Source: an uncultured Prevotella sp.
GTDB lineage: Bacteria; Bacteroidota; Bacteroidia; Bacteroidales; Bacteroidaceae
Direction of reading: 5' to 3'
Assembly (NCBI GenBank): GCA_934202525.1
Contig: CAKPYB010000014.1
Span: forward strand, 1 to 64,000
Length of the DNA stretch: 64,000 nucleotides
The position numbers and the translations under genes are program-made. The notes below the pieces were generated by a model. The model saw only the letters and a program-made list of their open reading frames with translations, had not been told where the DNA came from and made no database searches. Positions 41,373 to 50,338 of the stretch are shown here, piece by piece (the stretch's first letter is position 1; every line of letters begins with the position of its first letter).

Positions 41373-41437
41373 AAATGTGCTTTAAACGTGCGGAATGTGT
41401 CTTTTTTAAGCACATTCCGCACGTTTAAAGCACATTT
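41373..41437. repeat. Perfect 27-bp inverted repeat
   Basis: Arms 41373-41399 and 41411-41437 (AAATGTGCTTTAAACGTGCG...) are exact complements around an 11-base T-rich loop, with seven T after the right arm. It lies 6 bases beyond the ATPase stop and may act as terminator, but the length is unusual. Confidence 0.8.
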
Positions 41438-41443
41438 TTTTGT

Positions 41444-42580
41444 TTATATTCTCTTTAACCACAGATCCATGAATCTGTCGTAGATGATGTATCCTTCATT
41501 GGTCCTATATACTAATTCCTTGTCTTCCAGAATCTTGAGGGCAGCCTTTACGCTGCTGGCTCCACTCAGCTTGTGCTCCTTGATGAACTTGCCAGAGGTA
41601 GGCTGGGCAACAATGCTATCCTTGGCTATAGCTTTCAGAAGCGAGAACTGGTTCTCTGTGAAGAACTGTACCATATTCTCAAACTGTGGTTCTCTACCTT
41701 CGAGTACTGAAAGAATTGCTGCATTTACTTGCTTGATACTATCAACTTGTATTTCGGTTTCATAGAGGCGATTCATGATGCATTGGATATACCATGTGTG
41801 GCCCTCGAATTGTTGATAGATGTAGTCGAAGGTTTCTTTTGATAAGTTGCCACCTTTCTGCTTGAAGAAGTTTTGGCAGAATTCATAATAAACATCGTTT
41901 CTCAATGGTTTAAGTCCCATCATCTCGGTGCTTTGGTAAAATGGATGTTTCGGTGAGCCGAATATCTCAGCCATCAGATGATGCTTACTGCCAGAGAAGA
42001 TGAAATGCACATGTTGGGCAAACTGGATATAAGAACGTAGCAACGCCTCTGTGCCTTTCTCTGGATATTCTGCAATCTGCTGAAACTCATCGATGGCGAT
42101 ATATACCTCTTTCCCACTCTCGTTGAGATAGTTGAAGATGCTGCGGATGGTGATGTCCTCTTTGGATGGCTCAATTGTGATAGATACACTAGGCTCACCA
42201 GTCAATGGATCCATGCTGAGTACAGGGCGCAAGGTACTGAAGAAGGCGATGGTTTTCTCTATGAATGAGGAGTTCTTGCGAACTATGTCATTGATAACCA
42301 TTACTCCAAATTGTTCCACAAAATCGTGCAAGTTCTTGGTAGCAAATATGTCGAGGTATAGGCACGCGGAATCCTTCTCATCTTTTCCCAGATGATAGAA
42401 AGTGTTCTTGATAAGCCCTGTTTTTCCTAGTCTTCTAGGAGAAATGAGGGTAACGTTTCTTCCATTCTTTAGGTGCGATATCAAAGTCTTTGTTTCCGCT
42501 TCTCTGTCGCAGAAATACTCAGGACTTTCATAACCTTGATAGATGAAAGGATTTGCTAATTTCTTGTTACTTAGTTTCAT
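41444..42580 (-). CDS. AAA-type ATP-binding protein (archaeal-ATPase-like family)
   Basis: The 378-aa protein has Walker A in LISPRRLGKTGLIKN (about 45-55), Walker B in VYIAIDEFQQIAEYPE, a sensor-like FSGSKHHLM, and a C-terminal winged-helix region (KLSGASSVKAALKILEDKELVY). The family is abundant and often duplicated in Bacteroidetes genomes; its role is unclear. A truncated copy with a matching upstream region lies 3 kb away on the same strand. Confidence 0.85.
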   Translation of the reverse strand: MKLSNKKLANPFIYQGYESPEYFCDREAETKTLISHLKNGRNVTLISPRRLGKTGLIKNTFYHLGKDEKDSACLYLDIFATKNLHDFVEQFGVMVINDIVRKNSSFIEKTIAFFSTLRPVLSMDPLTGEPSVSITIEPSKEDITIRSIFNYLNESGKEVYIAIDEFQQIAEYPEKGTEALLRSYIQFAQHVHFIFSGSKHHLMAEIFGSPKHPFYQSTEMMGLKPLRNDVYYEFCQNFFKQKGGNLSKETFDYIYQQFEGHTWYIQCIMNRLYETEIQVDSIKQVNAAILSVLEGREPQFENMVQFFTENQFSLLKAIAKDSIVAQPTSGKFIKEHKLSGASSVKAALKILEDKELVYRTNEGYIIYDRFMDLWLKRI

Positions 42581-42620
42581 ACGCCATTACATCTTTAGTG
42601 TTACAACTTTTATGTAATGG

Positions 42621-42697
42621 CAAAGGTACAACTATTTCTTGAATGTGCAAAAGAAAATGGCAGAAAATTGAGGATGTTCCTCAATTTTCAGCCATTT
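42621..42697 (-). promoter_or_regulatory. Promoter -7 for the ATPase gene plus terminator of the DUF6377 gene
   Basis: Minus TACCTTTG at 42628-42621. The hairpin AAATGG...CCATTT (42655-42697) has one internal mismatch. The segment is about 85% alike, by eye, to 39602-39678. Confidence 0.7.
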
Positions 42698-42698
42698 A

Positions 42699-44351
42699 TT
42701 AGCCTATCACATTGCATAGTCGGTTGATGGCTGCATCAAAAGTGGTGAGGTCTTTGGCTCGCTTTCTGATGGCTGTCTTGTAATTATAGATGGTTTGCGT
42801 AGAATAGAACAGGAGGGTGGCCAGTTCCTGACCATCCGTAATTCCCAGTCGCATCAGTGCATAGATACGCAGTTCCTTGGTGAGACTGTTAGGCGCAGGG
42901 AGAACAATCTGCTTTTCTGGCAACAGCAGTTGGTTGAATTCATCCACGAAATTTGGGTATAAGTCCATAAAAGCCTTGTCGAATCGGATATAGAAACTTG
43001 AAGCTTCCTCTTCTGCCAGCTTGTAGCTGTTGAGGGCAGTCAGAAGATCGGCAGTCTGCTTTGCCTTGATTTTCCGGCTCACCAACTTGCGATAATCATC
43101 CAGTTTCTTGATATATACGGCACTGATGTCCATAAACAATCGCATATAAGTCTCCCTGCGCTTATTGGTATTGAGCAGTTTCTGGTTTAATTCCTCCAAG
43201 AGCGTATTCTGACTCTTCACCTCCCTACGACTCTTCGCCAACCGCTTGTTCATCCTGAAGGCAAAGAACGTCATCGCCAAGAAGCCAAGAGACATGATGC
43301 TTACTACAACCAGCGAAGCCGTGATGATGCGATTCTGACGTATTTCTCGCCGATGATTCGTCTCTGTGATAAGCGGAAGAATACGAGAAATCTCGACCAT
43401 TCGAAGACGGTTGTTATAAAACTGAGCATCTTCCATCGAACAATAGATATACTTTGACACACGCTTTGCATATTTCGCATCCTTATTATATAAATAGGTG
43501 GAAAGTTCCTGAAGCGCCAAATTCTCTTTCAAGGGACAAACCTGGTCGGAGATGGCTGCCTCTACCAAATATTTCTCATATAAGTCCATCTGCTCATTGT
43601 CATGGTAATAACGGGCTATACAATATGCCGATGAAGCATGCACCCTGCTGTCAACAGAACTGGCGGCAAGGGCTTTCTGATACCAGTCCAACACTTTCTT
43701 GTCTGTGCGATGTAGCAAATACTCCAACTCTCCACTCAGATAATAATAGAGCGCAGATTGCTTGTTGCCCACATATTCTAGGGTCTTGGCAAGATAGAGC
43801 CTTTTCTTATCTAGCATTCCCTCTTTGAATTCAGACCTTTCGCAGAAAGATTCCCAATAGTTATACACCCAAGTCAAGGTATAATAATAGTATTGCTTCA
43901 ACTTGGGCGAAATGTCTTCAGGGTTCAAAGAAAGCAACAGGTCTTCAGCCTGACTGTAGAAGCCACCTGTGGATAACACCGCAGCCCGATTAATCTTGTT
44001 GAGGTCAATGTAATAGGCATCATGCAACTGCTCTGCCAATTGCAGCCCCCTGTTGGCATAGACCATGGCTGAGTCATATCGATAAGTATAATACTCACGA
44101 TAGATTTGATTGTAAAGATTCAGACGTTCTCGTTTGTCGGAAGTAAGATTCAGTTTTTTCTTCATTCGTATGAGTTTCTTCTCTTTCTTGGAAGAGAACT
44201 CATCCCGGCGAGCAATATATTGGTCCAGACGATGGAACAACTCATCCTCGTCCTCCAAAGCCACATTTCGGGAAAATGCCGCATTTGCCACCATCGGCAT
44301 CATTACCATCGGCATCACCACCATCATCAAGAGCCATACAATCTTCTTCAT
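42699..44351 (-). CDS. DUF6377-type membrane regulator
   Basis: The 550-aa protein has a signal peptide (MMPMVANAAF), TPR-like helices on the outside of the inner membrane (about 60-320), one membrane helix (ITASLVVVSIMSLGFLAMTF, about 330-353), a coiled coil and a C-terminal HTH (ELRIYALMRLGITDGQELATLL...TQTIYNYKTAIRKRAK). This layout is that of DUF6377 proteins, found beside polysaccharide-use loci in Prevotella. It is divergent from the receptor and alpha-galactosidase genes and probably switches them on. Confidence 0.85.
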   Translation of the reverse strand: MKKIVWLLMMVVMPMVMMPMVANAAFSRNVALEDEDELFHRLDQYIARRDEFSSKKEKKLIRMKKKLNLTSDKRERLNLYNQIYREYYTYRYDSAMVYANRGLQLAEQLHDAYYIDLNKINRAAVLSTGGFYSQAEDLLLSLNPEDISPKLKQYYYYTLTWVYNYWESFCERSEFKEGMLDKKRLYLAKTLEYVGNKQSALYYYLSGELEYLLHRTDKKVLDWYQKALAASSVDSRVHASSAYCIARYYHDNEQMDLYEKYLVEAAISDQVCPLKENLALQELSTYLYNKDAKYAKRVSKYIYCSMEDAQFYNNRLRMVEISRILPLITETNHRREIRQNRIITASLVVVSIMSLGFLAMTFFAFRMNKRLAKSRREVKSQNTLLEELNQKLLNTNKRRETYMRLFMDISAVYIKKLDDYRKLVSRKIKAKQTADLLTALNSYKLAEEEASSFYIRFDKAFMDLYPNFVDEFNQLLLPEKQIVLPAPNSLTKELRIYALMRLGITDGQELATLLFYSTQTIYNYKTAIRKRAKDLTTFDAAINRLCNVIG

Positions 44352-44419
44352 TGTCCTTAATTTGTTATTGTTCTTACCTGTTTTGCTTAACTATGAAAGA
44401 GAATACCCCTTTACGGCTG

Positions 44420-44427
44420 CAAAGATA
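44420..44427 (-). promoter_or_regulatory. -7 element for the DUF6377 gene
   Basis: Minus-strand TATCTTTG at 44427-44420, about 70 bases before the ATG. Confidence 0.55.
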
Positions 44428-44465
44428 CGACTTTTATTCTTCTTTTCAACATCTACTCTCATAAA

Positions 44466-44526
44466 AAGTATTAATTCTACAATCTTTCTGATTACTAGGT
44501 AGTTAAGTATTTATAAAAGTATCTAA
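44466..44526. promoter_or_regulatory. AAGTATyTA repeats in the divergent intergenic
   Basis: AAGTATTAA (44466), AAGTATTTA (44505) and AAGTATCTA (44518) lie upstream of the receptor promoter, the last two 13 bases apart. They may be regulator sites; support is weak. Confidence 0.3.
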
Positions 44527-44574
44527 ACATCTACTCGCACCCTACACACAGCACCAAGCTATCAAAAAACAATC

Positions 44575-44582
44575 TATCTTTG
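44575..44582 (+). promoter_or_regulatory. -7 element for the receptor-galactosidase operon
   Basis: TATCTTTG at 44575-44582; no -33 TTTG, fitting an activated promoter. Leader about 85 bases. Confidence 0.6.
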
Positions 44583-44671
44583 CAACCGAAATCGAAACGC
44601 ATTCGATTCATACCAAAACATTTTGGAATGAGTAAACAGATTATAATAACGAATAAACAAAATAATAAGTT

Positions 44672-47032
44672 ATGAACCTAAGAATCCGTACATTCTCCAT
44701 GGCTTTGGCTGCAATGTCAGCGACAAGCTACATGTATGCACTTCCTTCTAACAATAATGAAGAGAAGTCAAGTACTAAAGAAAAGAAGTCTCTCAACCTC
44801 GAAGAGGAATCAGTAGAGAAGAACAAGAAGGAAGAGCGCAACGTGATGCTTAACGCTGCCGACGCCAACAAACCTCGTGAAATCCAGATTGGATTGCCGA
44901 GCGAGGACGTAACCGTATATGAGAATGGTCTTCCTGCCGTCTATTCATCCTCAGTTCACAAACTCTCAGCCCACTGGCGCAGCGATGCCTCTCTGAAAGG
45001 TACTGACCTGATGACGCCTTCCGAGTCGGCTATTGCTACAGGTAATATTGCATACGCAGTTTCTTCTTTCAGCGAGTTGGGACAGAAAGAGTTCAAGGGC
45101 AAACTCAACTATAAGGCAAACCATTTTGGTATGCAGAATGTAGATCTCAATCTGTCTGGTGGCATCGGTGACAATTGGCTTTATACAGCCAGTATGTATC
45201 AGAATTTCGATCCAGGTAGTTTCAAGCTTCGTTTTACTGATTATGCTGACCGTACCCAACTTTATCATTTCGGCATCACTCGTATCTTGAATGGTGGAAA
45301 GGGACGTGTCTCTTTATTATATAAGTACTCAAACAGCAAGAACCCAGGCAACTTTGCCAATGCGGCTCCTTTCATCTACGCAGGTGACGGCAGCATCAAG
45401 AAGATTGCTGGCTTCGACCCTGGCATGAACTCCTACGTACAGCGACAAGGTTCTTTCCAATACTTGAACACCAAGACTGGCAAGATGGAGACCTGGAACA
45501 TGAGCGACGGAAGCGAGAACCACGCCAACGAGATTGCCCTTATCAGCCAGTACCAGTTTGATAACGGATGGTTGTGGAAATTCAACGCTAAATACATGAA
45601 TGCTCCTCGCGCCAACTACGTGGATTACGGTGGCAGCTCTATCTCGGAGGTGAGTGAGGCTGATGGCTATCAACTCTCCGACGGCTCAGCTTATAGCGGA
45701 CTCATCGAGGGACGACGCACTTGGTTGCATGTAGGAAAGGTGAGCAACGCTCTCATGACGACTGAAATCAGCAAGCAGTTGAACAACCACAAGTTGATGA
45801 TTGGTCTGAACGAGTGGTATTATCATCTCGACTACTATTCATCATCTTTCCAGTGGGCTGGTACCGTGGAGCCTTATCCTCGCACATTGAGCCAAATGTA
45901 CGTAAACCCTCTTGACCCTACACAGACCGCACGTCGCTCCGAGACCTTCGGATATAACGAGCTGAGTCCTGAATACACCAAGGGTTCGGAGAACAAGTTG
46001 GCTGTTTATTTTACCGACGAATGGAAGGTAACCCCTAAGTTCAAGGTCTTCTATGGCGGACGTCTGGAATACTATCGTATGGCGGCAGACCAGATTTCTA
46101 CCTCACGCTTCAAGGGATTCCATATCGGCAATTACAACACCTATTCTACAGCGGAGGATGGTTCTATCGTAGCCACAGCACATAACATCGAACCAGCCAA
46201 GGTGACTAAGGATAAGCTGAACTATGCGGCTACCCTGCAGTTGACATACAACCTCACCAACCAGTTTGGTCTGACAGCCGACGCAACCATTGCTACCCGC
46301 TTCCCACGCATCAGCGAGTATGCAGGAACAGGTCCTACCGAGGAGCAGTATAAGCGAGTAACCATCCCACTGATTCGTGGTGGTATTTTCTACAAGAATG
46401 ATTGGATTGACCTTTCTTCAATGGTGACCTACATTTCAAAGTCGAACAATATCGACCAGCAGAATCTTACCAAGCCAGGAACAACAGAGGGCAAGACCGT
46501 GTTGCTCATCTACAACATCCAGACTTTGGGTTGGACCACCTCTGCCGAGATCAATCCATTCAAGAACTTCCACATGCACGCCCTCTTCACCTATCAGAAG
46601 CCAGTGTATAAGAACTACAATGCAAGCGTAACGTTCAACGACGGCCAGACTATGGGCGTAAATGCTAACAACATGATAGTGAAGGAGATTCCACAGGTAC
46701 TCATTGAGTTGGACCCTAAGTATGATATCACCAAGAACTTGAACGCTTGGTTGAGCTTCCGTTACTTCGGCAAGACCTACGCCAACCTCCAGGAGGCACT
46801 CTATTTCAATGGTCACTGGGAGACTTTCGGCGGTATCAACTGGAACGTGAACAAGAAACTGAGTCTCGGTGTGAGCGTTATCAACATCCTCAACGAGAAG
46901 GGTGCCAAAGGTACCATAAACGGTTCGGAGTTGATTACCAAGGAAGAAGCCGGCAAATATGCAGGTAAGTATATGAGCGGCAACTATCTTCGCCCATTCA
47001 CCGTAGAATTCTCTGCAGGAATCAAATTCTAA
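44672..47032 (+). CDS. TonB-dependent outer-membrane receptor
   Basis: The 786-aa protein has a signal peptide, a charged spacer (EEKSSTKEKKSLNLEEESVEK pieces), a plug-like start (REIQIGLPSEDVTVYENGLP) and a beta-barrel with the closing aromatic strand FTVEFSAGIKF. The CarboxypepD_reg domain usual in SusC is absent, and no SusD follows. With the alpha-galactosidase 62 bases downstream it probably imports galactosylated sugars such as melibiose or raffinose. Substrate is inferred from the neighbour. Confidence 0.85.
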   Translation: MNLRIRTFSMALAAMSATSYMYALPSNNNEEKSSTKEKKSLNLEEESVEKNKKEERNVMLNAADANKPREIQIGLPSEDVTVYENGLPAVYSSSVHKLSAHWRSDASLKGTDLMTPSESAIATGNIAYAVSSFSELGQKEFKGKLNYKANHFGMQNVDLNLSGGIGDNWLYTASMYQNFDPGSFKLRFTDYADRTQLYHFGITRILNGGKGRVSLLYKYSNSKNPGNFANAAPFIYAGDGSIKKIAGFDPGMNSYVQRQGSFQYLNTKTGKMETWNMSDGSENHANEIALISQYQFDNGWLWKFNAKYMNAPRANYVDYGGSSISEVSEADGYQLSDGSAYSGLIEGRRTWLHVGKVSNALMTTEISKQLNNHKLMIGLNEWYYHLDYYSSSFQWAGTVEPYPRTLSQMYVNPLDPTQTARRSETFGYNELSPEYTKGSENKLAVYFTDEWKVTPKFKVFYGGRLEYYRMAADQISTSRFKGFHIGNYNTYSTAEDGSIVATAHNIEPAKVTKDKLNYAATLQLTYNLTNQFGLTADATIATRFPRISEYAGTGPTEEQYKRVTIPLIRGGIFYKNDWIDLSSMVTYISKSNNIDQQNLTKPGTTEGKTVLLIYNIQTLGWTTSAEINPFKNFHMHALFTYQKPVYKNYNASVTFNDGQTMGVNANNMIVKEIPQVLIELDPKYDITKNLNAWLSFRYFGKTYANLQEALYFNGHWETFGGINWNVNKKLSLGVSVINILNEKGAKGTINGSELITKEEAGKYAGKYMSGNYLRPFTVEFSAGIKF

Positions 47033-47094
47033 GATAATAACGAAAGTTTCATAACGTTTATATAATATAGCAATCACATAAAAACCAAAGAACG

Positions 47095-49275
47095 ATGAAA
47101 AAGGTATTTATGATTATCGCAGCAATGTGCATGACATCTATCATGGCATCTGCTCAAAAGACCATCAGAGTGTCAACCGATAAGACCGACCTCGTGATGC
47201 AGGTTTCTCCTAAGGGTCGCCTCTACCAAGTGTATCTGGGTGACAAGTTGAAGAATCCTTCAGATTACAATCATCTGAAGTGGGATGTATATGCTGCCTC
47301 TGATGGTGCCGTCTGCCAGCGAGGTCATGAGGTTTATGCAACCTCTGGTGCTGAAGATTTCTTCGAGCCGGCCGTAGCAGTGACCCATGCAGATGGTAAT
47401 ATGACCACCTATTTGTATTACCAGTCTTCTGAAGAAAAGGCTATCAGTGGAGGTGTTGAAACCATCATCACTCTTAAGGACAAGGTGTATCCGCTGACCG
47501 TAAAGCTCCACTATGCAGCTTATCCAAAAGAGAACGTCATCAAGGCTTGGAGCGAAATCTCTCATAAGGAGAAGGCTCCGGTTACGCTTTGGAGATATAG
47601 CTCTACCATGCTTTATTTCAAGGCTAACAAGTATTTCGTTACCAACTATCATAGCGACTGGGCTAAGGAAGGACAGCCTGAGACTTGCCAGTTGACTGCT
47701 GGTAAGAAGATTGTTGATACCAAGTTGGGTACCCGTGCAGCCATGCAGGAGGAGCCATTCTTTGAACTGGGATTCGATGAGCCTGCCAAGGAGAATGAGG
47801 GCAAGGTGATGCTTGGAACCATCGGATGGCCTGGCAACTTCCGCTTTACCTTCGAGGTAGATAACGTGGGAGCCCTTCGTGTTATCCCTGCCATCAATCC
47901 ATACGCCTCTAACTATAAGCTGAAGGCTGGTGAGACGTTCACTACCCCTGAGTTTATCTTTGCCATGAGCGATAATGGTATCGGTGAGGCTTCCCGTAAT
48001 TTGCACAACTGGGCTCGCCAGTATCAGGTGAATATGGGTATGGAAGATCGTCTTACGCTCTTGAACAACTGGGAGAATACTGGCTTCGACTTCAACCAGC
48101 AGAGTCTTGCTGAGTTGATGAAGGATGCCAAGGACCTGGGTGTAGATATGTTCTTGCTTGATGATGGTTGGTTTGCCAACAAGTATCCTCGCAAGGACGA
48201 CCATGCAGGTCTTGGTGACTGGGAGGCTACCAAGAGCAAGCTGCCTGATGGAATACCTGGATTGGTAAGAGATGCCAAGAAGGCTGGTGTGAAGTTTGGT
48301 ATTTGGATTGAACCTGAGATGGTGAATCCAAAGAGTGAACTCTTCGAGAAGCATCCTGACTGGGTGATTATGCAGCCAAAGCGTGATACCTATTATTACC
48401 GCAACCAGCTGGTACTTGATATCAGTAATCCTAAGGTACAGGATTATGTGTTCGGCATCGTGGATCGTATCATGACGGAGAATCCGGATGTGGCTTACTT
48501 CAAGTGGGACTGCAACAGTGTGATTACCAATATCTATTCTCCATATCATAAGGAGAATCAGGGTAATTTCTATATAGACCATGTTCGTGGTATCTACAAG
48601 GTGCTTACTCGCATCCACAACAAGTATCCTAAGTTGCCGATGATGCTCTGCTCTGGTGGTGGCGGAAGAATGGATTACGAGATGCTTAAGTATTTCACTG
48701 AGTTCTGGTGTTCAGACGATACTGATCCATACGAGCGCCTCTACATCCAGTGGAGCTTGTCAAAGTTCTTCCCAGCCAAGACCATGGGCTCGCATGTAAC
48801 TAACTGGAACAAGAATACCAGTGTGAAGTTCCGCACCGATGTTTGCAGTTCATGTAAGTTGGGCTTTGATATCGACCTCAAGTCGCTTTCTGGTGATGAC
48901 TACAAGTTTGTGCAGAATGCTGTCAAGAACTACGATAGCATGAAGCCTATGATTCTCGAGGGCGACCAGTATCGCCTGGTTTCTCCATACGAAGGCAACC
49001 ATTGTGCCATTAACTATGTAAGTAAGGACAAGCAGCGTGCCGTTCTCTTTGCTTACGACTTGCATCCACGCTACAAGGAGCCTGTGATGAATGTGAAGAT
49101 GCAGGGATTGGATGCCGATAAGGTTTATACCGTAAAGGAAACCAATCTGATGCCTGGCAAGGAATCTGATTTGGAGTGCAATGGCAAGCAGTACAGCGGT
49201 GACTATCTGATGAAGGTTGGCTTGAATGTATTCAGCCAGACAGATGGAACCAGCCATGTGTTGGTATTAGAATAA
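47095..49275 (+). CDS. Alpha-galactosidase, glycoside hydrolase family 36
   Basis: The 726-aa enzyme has a signal peptide (MIIAAMCMTSIMASAQ), so it works in the periplasm or outside. GH36 landmarks: LLNNWENTGFDFNQQ, FLLDDGWFANKYPR, GIWIEPEMVNPKSEL, the nucleophile in YFKWDCN (Asp472) and the acid/base in WCSDDTDP (Asp541). It removes terminal alpha-galactose from oligosaccharides. It follows the receptor and ends in a strong terminator. Confidence 0.94.
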   Translation: MKKVFMIIAAMCMTSIMASAQKTIRVSTDKTDLVMQVSPKGRLYQVYLGDKLKNPSDYNHLKWDVYAASDGAVCQRGHEVYATSGAEDFFEPAVAVTHADGNMTTYLYYQSSEEKAISGGVETIITLKDKVYPLTVKLHYAAYPKENVIKAWSEISHKEKAPVTLWRYSSTMLYFKANKYFVTNYHSDWAKEGQPETCQLTAGKKIVDTKLGTRAAMQEEPFFELGFDEPAKENEGKVMLGTIGWPGNFRFTFEVDNVGALRVIPAINPYASNYKLKAGETFTTPEFIFAMSDNGIGEASRNLHNWARQYQVNMGMEDRLTLLNNWENTGFDFNQQSLAELMKDAKDLGVDMFLLDDGWFANKYPRKDDHAGLGDWEATKSKLPDGIPGLVRDAKKAGVKFGIWIEPEMVNPKSELFEKHPDWVIMQPKRDTYYYRNQLVLDISNPKVQDYVFGIVDRIMTENPDVAYFKWDCNSVITNIYSPYHKENQGNFYIDHVRGIYKVLTRIHNKYPKLPMMLCSGGGGRMDYEMLKYFTEFWCSDDTDPYERLYIQWSLSKFFPAKTMGSHVTNWNKNTSVKFRTDVCSSCKLGFDIDLKSLSGDDYKFVQNAVKNYDSMKPMILEGDQYRLVSPYEGNHCAINYVSKDKQRAVLFAYDLHPRYKEPVMNVKMQGLDADKVYTVKETNLMPGKESDLECNGKQYSGDYLMKVGLNVFSQTDGTSHVLVLE

Positions 49276-49300
49276 CGTATCAACTATTCATAATGAAAAC

Positions 49301-49338
49301 AAAAAGCAGCAAAGTCTATAATAGGCTTGCTGCTTTTT
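49301..49338 (+). terminator. Terminator after the alpha-galactosidase
   Basis: AAAAAGCAGCAA and TTGCTGCTTTTT pair perfectly and end in T, 26 bases after the stop. Confidence 0.88.
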
Positions 49339-49359
49339 TATTTCTTTTCCCTTATGATT

Positions 49360-50142
49360 TTACTTGATTAGCGGTCTTGCCACAAACTCAGTATGAAGGG
49401 TCTCCATCGGATGCTCCTTCAGATTGATGAGGATGTTTGGCGTATTGCCGTTGGCGATGATTACCTTGATGCCGGCATTGGCTACGTCGTGAGCGGTCTT
49501 TACTTTCGAAGTCATTCCGCCTCTGCCGTGACTGCTCTTGCTGGCAAGGATGTACTCGCTGATGTCGCGGTCGTAATATACCGATGGGATGATGCGGGTG
49601 GTAGGCTCGCTTGGGTCGCCATTGTAAATGCCATCCACATTACTTAATAATATAAGCGTGTCGGCATTCATCATCTTGGCAATCAAACCAGACAACTCGT
49701 CGTTATCCGTAAACATCAGCTCGGTGATGCACACGGTATCGTTCTCGTTGACGATAGGGAGCACGTTGTTTTCCAGCATTACCTGCATGCAGGCCTCCTG
49801 GTTCTTATACTGCTCCTCGGCACCGAAATTCTCCTTCATGGTCAATACCTGACCAATCTTTATCTTATATTCACGGAAAAGGTTGTAATAGAGTCCTACG
49901 AGCTTCACCTGTCCGATGGCAGAGAACAGTTGGCGTTGCTCCACGCTGTCCAGATGATGGTCAACATGCAGCTCGGCTCTTCCGGCAGCCACGGCACCAG
50001 AAGATACCAGAATCACCTCATAGTCGTGCTTTCTGAGCCAGACAATCTGGTCAACAATCGCCGACATTCTCGTTACATCCAGTTTCCCGTCTTCTCGGGT
50101 CAGCACGTTGCTGCCCACTTTTACTACGATTCTTTTTCCCAT
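49360..50142 (-). CDS. proB: Glutamate 5-kinase
   Basis: ProB phosphorylates glutamate in the first step of proline synthesis. I take ATG 50142 (260 aa, MGKRIVVKVGSNVLTRED); the longer frame runs into a palindromic repeat. The amino-acid kinase fold is clear (ILVSSGAVAAGR, MFTDNDELSGLIA, HGRGGMTSKVKTA). The PUA domain found in many ProB proteins is absent. A decayed fragment of a second proB lies at 39.2-39.4 kb. Confidence 0.93.
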   Translation of the reverse strand: MGKRIVVKVGSNVLTREDGKLDVTRMSAIVDQIVWLRKHDYEVILVSSGAVAAGRAELHVDHHLDSVEQRQLFSAIGQVKLVGLYYNLFREYKIKIGQVLTMKENFGAEEQYKNQEACMQVMLENNVLPIVNENDTVCITELMFTDNDELSGLIAKMMNADTLILLSNVDGIYNGDPSEPTTRIIPSVYYDRDISEYILASKSSHGRGGMTSKVKTAHDVANAGIKVIIANGNTPNILINLKEHPMETLHTEFVARPLIK

Positions 50143-50160
50143 AATTTTATGCTGATGAAT

Positions 50161-50331
50161 GCTTTTTGCAAGTTTCGTAAGTGGCTTAAGAATGGGCTGA
50201 ATGCCCAAAAGCACCTAAGCGCCAAACGCCCTGAAAGGGCAGAAACTCCTAGCCCAGGGCATCGCCCTGGGTTAAGTGTTATAGTTGCTATACGCCCTGT
50301 AAGGGCAAAAGCTTTCGAAACTTGAAAAGCT
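50161..50331. repeat. Triple palindrome element (GCCCTnnAGGGC)
   Basis: Three hairpins follow one another: GCCCTGAAAGGGC (50228-50240), CCCAGGGCATCGCCCTGGG (50253-50271) and GCCCTGTAAGGGC (50294-50306). An outer inverted pair brackets them (GCTTTTTGCAAGTTTCG near 50161 and CGAAACTTGAAAAGC near 50317). I believe such elements are dispersed in Bacteroidales, but cannot count copies here. Confidence 0.75.
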
Positions 50332-50338
50332 TGATTTC

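Noticed and set aside
47260..48618. 452-codon open frame on the minus strand inside the GH36 gene
   Set aside because: It is antisense to a complete, well-conserved enzyme gene and has no recognisable domain; it results from codon bias on the other strand.
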